A stretch of 64,000 bases of DNA from Hyaloperonospora brassicae (lineage: Eukaryota > Oomycota > Peronosporomycetes > Peronosporales > Peronosporaceae): contig CANTFL010000223.1 in the NCBI GenBank assembly GCA_947650285.1, positions 124,001 to 188,000 on the forward strand. The letters run 5' to 3'. The notes beneath the pieces are model-generated. The model made no database searches, was not told the origin of the DNA, and worked only from the letters and a program-made list of their open reading frames with translations. The position numbers were made by a program, and so were the translations under genes. The first letter of the stretch is position 1, and every line of letters begins with the position of its first letter. Below, one piece after another: positions 54,522 to 64,000 of the stretch.

Positions 54522-54613
54522 ACTGACTGACTGACTGACTGACTGACTGACTGACTGACTGACTGACTGACTGACTGACTGACTGACTGACTGACTGACT
54601 GACTGACTGACTG
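54522..54613. repeat. (CAGT)n tetranucleotide array, left copy (about 23 units)
   Basis: A pure GACT/AGTC run about 195 bp upstream of the ATG13 start, so in the 5' leader or promoter. Opposite-frame reading gives runs of Ser-Gln-Ser-Val. The right copy holds about 40 units. Confidence 0.95.
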
Positions 54614-54649
54614 TATCGAGCACGCAGTATGTGGGAAGAAGAAGAACAT

Positions 54650-55135
54650 TTAGTTGATGCAAAGAAGAACACATAGTAGTTGCGAAGAAGAACACTTTGT
54701 AGTTGCGAAGAAGAACACTTCGTAGTCGGACGACTGGTGTAGAAACGCTCCGACGATTCGCTTGTGGGTAACAATTGTGCTTCGATGCGACTGAGGTCCG
54801 AACGAAAGGGACATGTTGCAGCTGTGCACTCGAGTGGAGTAGACGCAGACTACTGCTACACAGAGCAACAGCAGACACTTGTCGACCGTGTTTTCTTTCA
54901 CGCTCTTTCGTGCAGTGTTCGTCCCAGATACGCTGTTTCTGATCGTGGCGAGTCTCACGTTCCTACAGCAGTCCGTTCTCGCTCTGCGCCGCCGTGGAGC
55001 GGCTGGTGGAGACCACTCCGACACGTTTGCGGGTTTGTCCATTTGCGTCAAGATGGAAGAAAAGTTTGACAAACGGCTTTCGGACTCGATTGCGACGAAG
55101 CACACAGCCGCAGCACTGGAACTAAAGCAACGCAC
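54650..55135 (-). other. Duplicated possible coding segment upstream of ATG13
   Basis: Both strands stay open here in both arms. On the plus strand a frame reads VLALRRRGAAGGDHSDTFAG and then CVKMEEKFDKRLSDSIATK, after a possible splice acceptor TTCCTACAG near 54970. On the minus strand a 161-residue frame begins inside the same DNA. No family is recognised in either. The copies diverge at the inner arm border, so if a gene exists one copy has a different end. Confidence 0.25.
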
Positions 55136-56514
55136 TCGTCTATCAGGCCTTTAAATGCACTGCTTTGACGACATTAACCTCATCTAGCATTTGCTTGCTT
55201 CTGACTTGTAGATGAGCTTGGACACCGGTAAATAATAACGAGCACGAATCCACGATCAATGACCAACACCATAGGCGAAGTCTACAGCAAATCACCTGAT
55301 GCTTCTGCGTTTATTGGAACGGATCAATCGAGACAAGTGTGGGTTATGCTCACCACATCAACTGCAAGACCTGTTACAGGTCAAGTGCGCCCGCATCTGA
55401 TTGGCTGAACGTGCTATAAGCGATGAGATGGGACCGCCAAGTGGGACAATCGCAGAAGATCCACAACGCAACAAAAGCGAGACGCGATCCGTTTACCTAC
55501 CACTCCGCCTCTAAATGCAGAAAACCTGATTAGCAACGCCGTTCCTCGGGCAAGTCCGGTCGTTGTATGCGGCTTTTCACCTTGTGCGATATACACTGAG
55601 TCTCTGGCGATTGTGCATTCGCACCACATCGGACGTGCGTTCACCTGGTGCCTCCGTGTCGGGCCACTCGCTCTCCTGCTCTGCTGTAACTCGTAGCTGC
55701 CGCACGTAATATCTTTGAACTTTCATACTGTCTTCAGTGGTGACGTCTGCACTTCTGTAGGAACGTTACTCGATCTGCTGGTACACACAAGATAGTGAGG
55801 CAGAAGTTGCTTCATGAATGCCACAGTCGCTCCCATTCGGATGGGCACTCTCTTCGTCTTGTCAGGATACCCTTAAACGCGGTGTTTCATGACTAGATCG
55901 GACATCTTCGGTGGCTGCGTGCACTGATTGCAGAGAAGCCGTTGCAAGTATCGTATGTCACTGCGCCCTCATGTCCAGTGACGGGTGGACTTCTATCAGC
56001 AGGCCTGGGTGCATCCAGAAGATGTGCCCTGTTGTCTCGATTGCTTCACACTGCACCACTCGACAACTCGTGTCACTGCTTTCTTCTCTCGGCAAAAAAG
56101 AGACTCGTTGTCGCGCTGCCGCTCGATGTATGTTTGACCCACACCTAGTACTCTTTCAGGTCAGCCGTTGCCGTGTGCCCGACTTGTTCTGTTACAACAC
56201 TGCAGGATATCTCACACTCTCTTGCTCTGCGTCAGCAGCGCACCTCCAGAACCAGAGCGCAACAACACGCGCTGGAAACAAGTGATGGACGAGCAGAAGT
56301 CCTCTCTCTCGCAGCATGTCGTAGGACGACTCTCATCAACAACGGCACACTTCTTACTCGAACTTCTGCCAGTGTCTGCCGAAGTGCGTTCACTCCTTTC
56401 GACAAGACGTGGCTCAGCACGTGCTTCACGCATCCGCTCGAGTGCGCTGTGCTGGTGGCGAAGGGGGTTCGTCCAAACGTGGCGAAGGCGATTCAATGTC
56501 TTGAAGAAGGCGTC
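55130..56514. other. Unique spacer, no supported gene
   Basis: Part of the 5.3-kb unique DNA between the ATG13 arms. Plus-strand frames near 56168-56580 are open for over 120 codons but overlap another open frame, and neither shows a domain. This is the 3' flank of the kinase. Confidence 0.4.
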
Positions 56515-58899
56515 TTACTGCACTGCTGTGTCCATACGGCAGTTCTCTTCTCCTGAAGTCAACAAGCGCTCTGGGGCCTGAGTTGTCGTGTCTTGACTTG
56601 CGCTGGGTGGGCACATCGTGGCACAGGACGTGGAAGCTGTCGTGGCTGCTGAGGAACACAGCCGCAGCGTTGGCGCAATGATACTCTTGAGCGTGAACGC
56701 CACCTGCATCGAGCTAGGCCGGGCATCCGGGTCCAGCTGGGTGCAGTCCATCACCAACTTGCACAGCGTCGGTGGGCAGTCTGGGCGCAGGGTGACGCGG
56801 ATTTTGCCCAGTCGGACCAGTTGAGCGAGCTGCATGCCAGGCAGTCGCTCGCCCTTGTCCGACGTCACGTCCGAGAACGGCGGCGCACAAGTGTCCATTT
56901 CCGACAGCAGGACGCCCAGCGAGTACACGTCTGCCTTCTCCGCGTACTTTTTGCCTGCAATGATCTCCGGTGCTGTCCAGAGCAACGTGCCTACACCGGA
57001 CGTCATGGTCTCGTTCACCCGCGTCTTGCGACTGACGCCAAAGTCGCTTAGCTTGGCATGGAAGTGGCGGTTCAGCAGGACGTTCTTGGGCTTGAGGTCG
57101 CGGTGCACGATCGCAGGTCTCAAGCAGTGCAAGTACACCAGACCTTCGGTAACGTCCATGGCGATCGAGATCTTCTCGCGCTGCCACGAAAACTTCGCTC
57201 GCTTTCTCGTGAGCACCTCGTCCAAGTCCCCTGCGTTCATGTACTCGACGACGGCGCACAGGTTCTGCAGCCAATGCCAACACACGCCAATGAACGACAC
57301 AATGTTCCGATGCTGCAGGACGCCCATGAGCTGAATCTCGCCAGCAAACTGCTCGACACTGGCTGTGAGCTGACACTTCTCGGGCAGCAGTCGTTTGATG
57401 GCCACGTGCCGCGTCTCGAGTTGCCCCAGCCACACTTCGCCATACGCGCCTTTGGACAGAATGCGCAGGAACGTGAGCTCGTCCAGAGCGATCCGCTTCG
57501 TCAAGACTTGACGGTCCTGCATGAAGGCTGCTAGCGCCTTTGACTCGTTGCAGAACTCGGCCACGGACTTCCCCCCAGTGCCAGCGCCCATGCAGGTTCC
57601 TGCCATCGATGACCGATCCCCGTGAGGTGTCGACTCGAGATAACTCGCACTGCCAAAGGTATTCCACGACGACCTTCGACTACGGGAGGGGTTTGTCTGC
57701 ACCTGTCTGTTGGCAGGAGCAGCCAACGGGTCAGCGCTACAGCCATCGACTCGTTTGCCACATTGTTCAAGAACTTGTAAGGTGACTGGAACATGAGTTT
57801 GTACCGTCCTCGACGTGCCTCGACGCTGCGCTGGCGTTGTTTCCATCACATAAGGCTCGGACAGCTGTCCAGTTGACTGCAACATCGTCATCTTCTTCCA
57901 ACAGCGACAGACGCCGCCAATTCCAACAACTACGAGCACGACCCCTCCGATGCCAACTTTGAGCTTCAGGTCCCATTCCGTGTCCCCTTCATCGCTATCG
58001 TCCACCTGCTGAATGACCTGTGCCTTCGCCCGAACGGACGTAAGGAAGCGCTGCACTCGAGCGCCATCGACCGTCGGCTTGCAGAACTCTGACGCACGGG
58101 GCCCACCTGTCGTCGTGTCCTGTAATCGGAGACACGGGATCACCACATCCAGCGCGTGACGACTACTGCCACTGCTTCGACTTCGACAGGACACACCATC
58201 AGCAGCTTCAGCCTTTTCATTGTAGTTCTGCATGTGGATCGAGTAGAGCTGCAACGTCTTGGGCTGACCCCGCAACGAGATGTTGTGCTCGAACGCCTGT
58301 GGGTACGGCACCGTCCGAGCAGAAGCTGTCGACGTCCAGAACGACACGTCACGAAGTGTCTCCAGTGCCGCTGATGCGCCATCGATGGCACACGGAATGG
58401 CCCGTGCCACGTCGGCCACGCAGGGGGCAGTTGTTGACTGGGAGTAGTCCGAGCCACAGTGTGCTGCGTGGCACTGCCACTTTGGGCCGGTAAAGTCGTC
58501 GTACGAGACGCTCACGTCGGCCATTGCCACACCGACTGCTTCTCCTATTGCACATCGGGTGTAGACCTGAAGAAGGGCGTGGCCCGTCTTGTTCCCGTTG
58601 CTCGACCCACTTGAGAAGACGTAGCCATGTGCCCACAGGAGTCCGACCTTTGCCGCGTCGTTGAGAGCGTTCCAGGGCAGGTCGGACGACGCCGTTAGTG
58701 TGGCTGCAACGTCAGACGGCAACTCGGCATCCGAAGGCGCTTCGAGCACTGCCGTGGTGCTCGAGAGGCGTTCGCAACGAGACAAAAGGTCACTACTGGC
58801 GGTGGATAGAGCAGGAGCAGCACTGGACATCAACACGAATTGAACAATGGCGAGAACCTTCTGCAACGTGCGACTCCGGCAACGTATGAGGCTGTTCAT
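56515..58899 (-). CDS. Receptor-like TKL protein kinase, single membrane span
   Basis: A 794-residue protein of type-I membrane layout. A signal peptide (VLAIVQFVLMSSAAPA, to about 35) leads into a Cys-containing ectodomain of about 270 residues with no known fold. One membrane span follows (about 315-333, VGIGGVVLVVVGIGG), then a linker and a tyrosine-kinase-like Ser/Thr kinase domain (about 480-760). All catalytic parts are present: glycine loop LSKGAYGEVWLG, VAIK (Lys502), HRDLKPKN (Asp601), DFG (Asp619) and APEI. It would sense an outside signal and phosphorylate inside. The start is set at 58899. An upstream in-frame start (59040) would add only translation of a GATA microsatellite (SIYLSIYL...). 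TKL kinases with ectodomains are a common oomycete class. The ligand is unknown. Confidence 0.88.
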   Translation of the reverse strand: MNSLIRCRSRTLQKVLAIVQFVLMSSAAPALSTASSDLLSRCERLSSTTAVLEAPSDAELPSDVAATLTASSDLPWNALNDAAKVGLLWAHGYVFSSGSSNGNKTGHALLQVYTRCAIGEAVGVAMADVSVSYDDFTGPKWQCHAAHCGSDYSQSTTAPCVADVARAIPCAIDGASAALETLRDVSFWTSTASARTVPYPQAFEHNISLRGQPKTLQLYSIHMQNYNEKAEAADGVSCRSRSSGSSRHALDVVIPCLRLQDTTTGGPRASEFCKPTVDGARVQRFLTSVRAKAQVIQQVDDSDEGDTEWDLKLKVGIGGVVLVVVGIGGVCRCWKKMTMLQSTGQLSEPYVMETTPAQRRGTSRTVQTHVPVTLQVLEQCGKRVDGCSADPLAAPANRQVQTNPSRSRRSSWNTFGSASYLESTPHGDRSSMAGTCMGAGTGGKSVAEFCNESKALAAFMQDRQVLTKRIALDELTFLRILSKGAYGEVWLGQLETRHVAIKRLLPEKCQLTASVEQFAGEIQLMGVLQHRNIVSFIGVCWHWLQNLCAVVEYMNAGDLDEVLTRKRAKFSWQREKISIAMDVTEGLVYLHCLRPAIVHRDLKPKNVLLNRHFHAKLSDFGVSRKTRVNETMTSGVGTLLWTAPEIIAGKKYAEKADVYSLGVLLSEMDTCAPPFSDVTSDKGERLPGMQLAQLVRLGKIRVTLRPDCPPTLCKLVMDCTQLDPDARPSSMQVAFTLKSIIAPTLRLCSSAATTASTSCATMCPPSASQDTTTQAPERLLTSGEENCRMDTAVQ

Positions 58900-58937
58900 G
58901 TTTGACTTGTTGGTAGATAGGCAGACAAATAGATACA

Positions 58938-58942
58938 CTGAC

Positions 58943-58982
<40 letters not shown>

Positions 58983-58990
58983 CGATAGAT
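58938..58990. repeat. (GATA)n microsatellite before the kinase start
   Basis: About ten GATA units within 45-90 bp upstream of the kinase ATG, so in its 5' leader. It produces a false in-frame N-terminal extension. Confidence 0.9.
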
Positions 58991-58999
58991 GAATAGAGG

Positions 59000-60405
59000 T
59001 TGAGGAAGGTAAATGGCCGGGGGGCTGCGTGCGAGCCCAAGTGGTGGGGTTTGTAGTCAGCAGATTGACAAGTAAAGCTGACACACGTCGCGAAATTCGG
59101 AGAGTCTTTCGGAAAACTGTCGGAAGTAGAGGGAAGACACGAGAATGGCAGAAAAGTGGGACCTTCGCGTCGTGTCGTTGTTGTGGCTGGTGGTTGGCGC
59201 TGGTGGTAGTGCTACTGCAACTGTTGCTACTGTTTTAGTCGATGCTGCTGTTGTTGTTGTTGTACTTGTTGATCGCTACCACCTTTCAATGGCACTTGTT
59301 CCCTTGACGACGGGTTTTGAAAGTCCTCGCAAACTATCGAGCGCTCTGGATCGTGGGTGTTCCTATCTCTCTGCGATCGCAATTGCTTTGGAATAGTCGG
59401 CACTGCTGGGCGTAGGAGGCATGAGATGGGGCCTACAAGCGTGTGTGTGTTTGCGTTTTATTTGCGCTGCGACTTGTCGTGAATGTATCGTAGATGCACA
59501 AGTGATGGCGGTGCTTTCGTCGACGTGCTGTGTCAGCAACGAGACGATCGACGAGCTTGTGAAATGCACAAAAGCCGCAAGTATCGATATCCTCCTTCGT
59601 TCGTTTGTTTCGGCCATGCAGCAAAAAAAGTTTGGACCCTCCTGACAACCGACGGACCAATAAAGAGCTCATGCAGCATTTCCCAGGTCAATAGCATCCA
59701 TGTCGTTCTCTCTCTCCATCTCTATTCTCTCTTCGTAGATGGCGACTGCGGGAAACAACTGCAGTCCATGAACAAAGCAAATGCACGCGTCAATGACTGC
59801 GTGGAGAGCTACCCCAATGGCTTTCACTAGTGATGATAAGACATGCTGTCATAGTGCAAGGCGATGTCCAGAGTTCGTGCTGCTCATCATGTCTTTACCT
59901 GGTCCCCTTTTGTACGTGTTGCCGGAGACGAGATGCATCGTGTATCTACGCGGGGACCCACGTGATTGTTGTACCACATTGCCATTGACAGCTGCACCAC
60001 GTGTCCGTGTGAAGGAAGACTGCCCATACTTCATGGACAGGCCTTGATTGACTCGAAAGCATATCCCACCTGTTATGATCAGTCGTGTTTGTTGCTTGTA
60101 CGTCACGCCCGTGCAGACGCGAGAAGTCCTATGGACATTTCACACCATGCGCATGTCTACGACAAACCACATAGTCTGGTACATGTGTCGTAACGCATCG
60201 CCCAAGACATGTGTGGAGGAGTCATACTCAACACTTCAACTGTAAAGACCTGATCCAGGTCAAGTACACCCGCATCTGGTTGGCTAAAGCGCAAAAAGCG
60301 ATGAGATCGGACCGCGAAGGAAGGGATCTGCCGAGAGAGCGACAATGTAAGATGAGCAGAGAGAGAGAAGAGAAAGAGGCAAGAGCTACATACATAGCCG
60401 ATCGT
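59000..60405. other. Unique spacer, right part, no firm gene
   Basis: This holds the kinase promoter and unannotated DNA up to the right ATG13 arm. A plus-strand frame at 59145-59396 has a hydrophobic, Val-rich start but is low complexity. The only other item of note is the small Cys-rich frame listed separately. Confidence 0.4.
59421..59645 (+). CDS. Small Cys-rich ORF (74 residues, doubtful)
   Basis: MRWGLQACVCLRFICAATC begins a 74-residue frame with eight cysteines (8, 10, 15, 19, 22, 36, 37, 49), a count that recalls small secreted proteins. The N-terminus is only weakly hydrophobic and already carries cysteines, so it is not a good signal peptide. There is no match to elicitins or other families I know. 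It may be chance. Confidence 0.15.
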   Translation: MRWGLQACVCLRFICAATCRECIVDAQVMAVLSSTCCVSNETIDELVKCTKAASIDILLRSFVSAMQQKKFGPS

Positions 60406-60921
60406 TGGCTTTAGTTTTAGTGCAGCAGCTGTGCGCCTCGTCGCAATCGAGTCCGAAAGCCGTTTGTCAAACTTTTCTTCCATCTTGACGCAAATGGACA
60501 AACCCGCAAACGTGTCGGAGTGGTCTCCACCAGCCGCTCCACGGCGGCGCAGAGCGAGAACGGACTGCTGTAGGAACGTGAGACTCGCCACGATCAGAAA
60601 CAGCGTATCTGGGACGAACACTGCACGAAAGAGCGTGAAAGAAAACACGGTCGACAAGTGTCTGCTGTTGCTCTGTGTAGCAGTAGTCTGCGTCTACTCC
60701 ACTCGAGTGCACAGCTGCAACATGTCCCTTTCGTTCGGACCTCAGTCGCATCGAAGCACAATTGTTACCCACAAGCGAATCGTCGGAGCGTTTCTACACC
60801 AGTCGTCCGACTACGAAGTGTTCTTCTTCGCAACTACAAAGTGTTCTTCTTCGCAACTACTATGTGTTCTTCTTTGCATCAACTAAATGTTCTTCTTCTT
60901 CCCACATACTGCGTGCTCGAT

Positions 60922-61083
60922 GCAGTCAGTCAGTCAGTCAGTCAGTCAGTCAGTCAGTCAGTCAGTCAGTCAGTCAGTCAGTCAGTCAGTCAGTCAGTCA
61001 GTCAGTCAGTCAGTCAGTCAGTCAGTCAGTCAGTCAGTCAGTCAGTCAGTCAGTCAGTCAGTCAGTCAGTCAGTCAGTCAGTG
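60922..61083. repeat. (CAGT)n tetranucleotide array, right copy (about 40 units)
   Basis: An uninterrupted CAGT run about 195 bp upstream of the right ATG13 start. It is about 68 bp (17 units) longer than the left copy, the largest difference between the arms. Confidence 0.95.
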
Positions 61084-61277
61084 CATCTTCAACATACACT
61101 TCTACAGCGCAGTGTGCGCCTCTCGGTCCACTTGCGTCCACTGCCTCGACCGCCGCTTTCTCTCGCTCTCTCTCATTGGCTGAAAACAGCCGTCATCGAC
61201 CACTGCCACTTCTTTGCCATCTTCTGTAAAAAGTCGCTTTTTTCAGTACCGGGTCTTCCGCTCGCCCAGTGTCGCCG

Positions 61278-64000
61278 ATGATGGACGACGGGTCGAGACG
61301 GGCGCTTTACGCGTATCCTCCTGCAGCTGCTGCTGCTGCAACTCCCGCGTCGTTGTCTCCTCTCGCACTCGCCACGTCGGCAAACGTGCGCCCGCCTCGC
61401 TCGACCGCTTCTTGTGGTACAGTTGCATGTGCATGTGTCTCGTCTGTCCACACAGCATCGAAACAAGCAGCGAAAAAAGCAGGAAAAAAAGCAGGAAAAA
61501 AGCAAGACAGTCCGCCGTCACCACGTGCCGGTACATGTGATACCTGACTAACGAAAGCTGCTGATTGGCTGTTTGTCTATGCTTTTGTCATTGTCTGTCA
61601 ATGTGTCTGTGTTTCTGTCCATTTGTCTGTCAATGTGTCTGTCAATGTGTCCATTTGTCTGTCTATTCGTCTCTTGTGTCTGTCAATGTGTCTGTTTGTC
61701 GGTCTGTTTCGTCGCTGGCTGCGGATACTGCAGCGGGTCGGTCCAAGACGGAGCAAGTGGTGCTCGAGTTCCTGTACAAAGCAGCGGAGCTCATTGTCCA
61801 GAGCCGCGTGAACCTCGAGGCCGAACCGGATGGGCGGCGCAGCAGTCGTCGCGCGCGCTTCAACTTGGACATTGACGAGGTCCCGATCGTTCGAGACGCA
61901 ATGGCTGCGTGGCGAGACGACGTGCGTCGGCCGCTGGCGATCGACATTGTCTACGACGACGCAGCTGGCAGCGGGCGCACGCAGGTGCTGCTCGAGCGCT
62001 GGAGCGTCACGTTTGCAGCTGACGGCGAGAGCGCGAGCGCTGTGTGGTTGGGCTCGACGCAGGACATGATCCAGCAACTGAAGGAAGTGTGCAAGAAGAT
62101 TAGTGTGCTGCTGCGCGCCTTGTTCGCGCTGATGCGGCAGCTGCCGGCGCATCGGTTGTTCGCGCAATCGTATCCTTCGCTGCTGAGCTACACGATACAT
62201 GCAGCGCCAGCGAGTGAGGCCACACGAGCGTTTGAGACGCAACAGGTCGCTACGAGTGGATACGCGTTTGTGCCGATCGCGACACCGTTTGGTTTGCTGA
62301 GAGTGGCGACGGTGTATCGACGAGACTGCAGTCTGTTTACCGAGCAACAGGAGCAAGCTGCGTCGTCGCGTATCTTGCAGAATAGTTTCATTATCCAGGA
62401 CTATGTGCCAGGATCACCGGACTTGGTTCCTGCAAGTGCTCCTGCGCCATCGTGGACAAGAACGGCGTTGGTCCAGTCGCCGACGGGGGAGGCAGCTTCG
62501 CACACGGATGCGTTCGTGCCAGTCCGTGATGCGCAGCAGCTCCGTGACAATGACGTCGGAGCTTTGCCGCGATGTCGGTCATCGCCTCGCTCGATTCCTG
62601 TGTCACTTGCCGATCGGCCGCAGCGGCAGTTCAGTAGTGCAGATGATGTGGATGGCGAGCACACGGGGGAAGTCGCAGCAGTGTGTCGTCAGCCTGGTAT
62701 GTCCAAACCTGTGGCAATCCCACGTTCTGGTATCGAAGGGGGCATTGCTGCTGCTGGTCCATTACGCGCGGGGATACGGAATGAGTACGGCGAAGACAAG
62801 AGCGACGGCAGACTGGTTCAGCACGCACATTCGTACGGTGGTGAGCAAGACATTCGATTGCGGGGTGCATCTCCGGACCCGAACGTGACTGCAGCACCTT
62901 ATGGCTACGGCAATGTCGCAATTGAACGGAAACAACCGCATCAGTGCTCGCCGTCGGTCGCATTCCAGCAACGCCAGCAACAGCTGTGGGAGGGTACAGA
63001 TCGTCAGGATGGCGAGATCGGGCAACGTGGTTCGCCGACGTTCGGTCGCGATGAGTTGCCGCTGAGCAACAGCAGTACGGGGTGCCACCCCTTGTCGACG
63101 CCTCCTCGTCACCCTCAGAGCAATCTGTTGCAGCGTCATGATGTGAGGCGCAGACACATGTCGTTCAATGGTGCTTTTGTTTCCGAAGTGGTTCATTCGC
63201 ATGTTCCAAGTGCCCTTGTGGGTGTTCCTGCGAAAAGAGACGCCGTTCTACGTTCGCATGGCGATGCACAAACCGATGACGTGGCGATGTTCTCTGTGAG
63301 CCCTCCGTTCCGAGCGAATCCGTGCGAGCTGTCGTCGACGTCACCCGGTTGTTCGAACAGCAAGAGCCGCATCCAGTCCGGCTCGAGCAACCTGCCCACG
63401 TTTGTGACGACGGATCAGTATCAGCCGCGGCTCCATAGTGCGAAGGGTCCACCTTCTGAGAGTCTGCTCTCTGCACAGTCGCGGGGTTTCTCGCCGGACT
63501 TTGGCGATTGTGGTGTCACGGCATGGGGAGTCTCACCTGACGCGCCGGATCTGTTCAGCCTTGCACTTGTTGGTGCTGGTGCTGGTGCTGGTGTGAGTAG
63601 AGACCGGCCTCGACTGTTGCTCTCCGAGAGACCAGATACCGAAGGCACTAGTAGTGTCCAAGGAGATGCATCCTCGAGTGATGGCTTGGACATGCTGTTG
63701 CCTTTTGCACTGGGAGACGGCTCGATGACGGTCGGCACTGCCTTCGAGACGCAGTCGACAAGTACGCTCAACTGTTCGTCACGACTGGAGACTGCAGCGG
63801 TGGGTGCGTTTCTGCACCAGCTGAAGAACGCGCCTCGGCTGAGCAGATCTACTACAGATGATGCTGTGTCGTCTTCGTCGGTAGCAGCAGGTGGCAGACC
63901 GGGCAAGCCGTCGAACAAAGGCAGTCATGACATTTCTGCCCAGGCTTCAATGTTCGACGACGAACTCGCTGGTTTTCGCAGGCTGCGGGACGAGCTTGCA
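61278..64000 (+). CDS. ATG13-like autophagy protein, right copy (3' end cut by the window)
   Basis: Exon 1 is 61278-61416 and exon 2 runs from 61734 past 64000, with the same splice sites as the left copy. The window ends at the codons RDELA, so by comparison only about three residues and the stop are missing. The HORMA-type domain is intact. Differences from the left copy are few: IVYDD for IVYDE, DMIQQ for DVIQQ, LRT for LWT near the middle, RDRP for RGRP, and GRPGKP with a changed third base pattern. There is no frameshift or stop, so both copies appear functional. Confidence 0.85.

Larger units (their letters stand above)
51603..55129 (-). repeat. Left arm of the ATG13 inverted duplication
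   Basis: Positions pair with the right arm by left + right = 115603 up to the minisatellite intron. The sum is 115604 beyond it, and 115536 beyond the CAGT array. Frames opposite the gene differ by only about two residues in 165 (51685-52182 against 63421-63918). The inner border is at ACTAAAGC near 55129, after which the two sides are unrelated. The outer end lies beyond the right edge of the window, so the arm is at least 3.5 kb. Confidence 0.92.
60406..64000 (+). repeat. Right arm of the ATG13 inverted duplication (runs off the window)
   Basis: Reverse complement of the left arm, beginning at about 60406 and still matching at 64000. It differs by isolated substitutions, a longer CAGT array and single-base indels. 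The two ATG13 genes point away from each other, and their upstream regions face the kinase-bearing spacer. Confidence 0.92.

Noticed and set aside
58900..59040. Upstream start for the TKL kinase
   Set aside because: It adds only translated GATA repeat before a good signal peptide.
60658..61281. 207-residue Ser-Gln-Ser-Val repeat protein
   Set aside because: It is a translation of the CAGT microsatellite; a 4-bp repeat in a coding frame would shift with every unit change, and the left copy has a different length.
1..64000. RXLR or Crinkler effector genes
   Set aside because: No frame combines a signal peptide with an RXLR-EER or LFLAK motif at a suitable distance.

Overview
The window looks like nuclear DNA of an oomycete, most likely a Phytophthora or downy-mildew relative. 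The evidence is the gene types (a GH32 invertase pair with secretion signals, a membrane-anchored TKL kinase, an ATG13 homologue), compact genes with few introns of about 80-175 bp and GT..AG ends, initiator-like promoter text, and Gypsy gag-pol sequence with the domain wording usual in Phytophthora repeats. No bacterial operons, CRISPR arrays or confident RNA genes were seen. The genus assignment is inference.

Region 1 (1-18.9 kb) is repeat wasteland. Its core is a decayed Ty3/Gypsy element on the minus strand (about 12.4 to 3.65 kb: gag, zinc knuckles, protease, RT, RNase H, integrase, polypurine tract). A 392-bp solo LTR with a perfect 5-bp target duplication sits inside the protease domain. 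A second LTR of the same family lies at 16.0 kb. Much of this region is very rich in GATC. Region 2 (18.9-23.5 kb) holds two GH32 invertase genes, tail to tail, inside a near-perfect inverted repeat of about 2.0 kb per arm with a 229-bp spacer. Region 3 (23.5-27.4 kb) is gene-poor, with gag-like and RNase H-like retroelement remnants.

Region 4 (27.4-50.4 kb) is a housekeeping island: importin alpha (+, 3 exons), a P2-type Ca2+-ATPase (+), GDP-mannose pyrophosphorylase (-, 5 exons), a LYR-motif protein (+, 3 exons), an OTU deubiquitinase (-, 6 exons) divergent from an Fcf2 rRNA-processing factor (+, 2 exons), an alpha/beta hydrolase of the hormone-sensitive-lipase type (+), an RWDD3-like protein (-, 2 exons), and a 1154-residue helical protein I could not identify (-). 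Several of these genes carry a short tandem-repeat array in the upstream region (31, 17, 43 and 15 bp units).

Region 5 (51-64 kb) is a second, larger inverted duplication. Two near-identical ATG13-like genes lie head to head at 54.3-51.6 kb (-) and from 61.3 kb off the right edge (+). They are separated by 5.3 kb of unique DNA that holds a receptor-like TKL kinase. The arms differ visibly in the length of a (CAGT)n array in front of each ATG13 gene.

The genes do not form a pathway. The notable theme is structural: two independent inverted gene duplications within 45 kb, both with strongly homogenised arms. Exon joins were worked out by hand from GT/AG sites, reading frame and family resemblance, so they are predictions.
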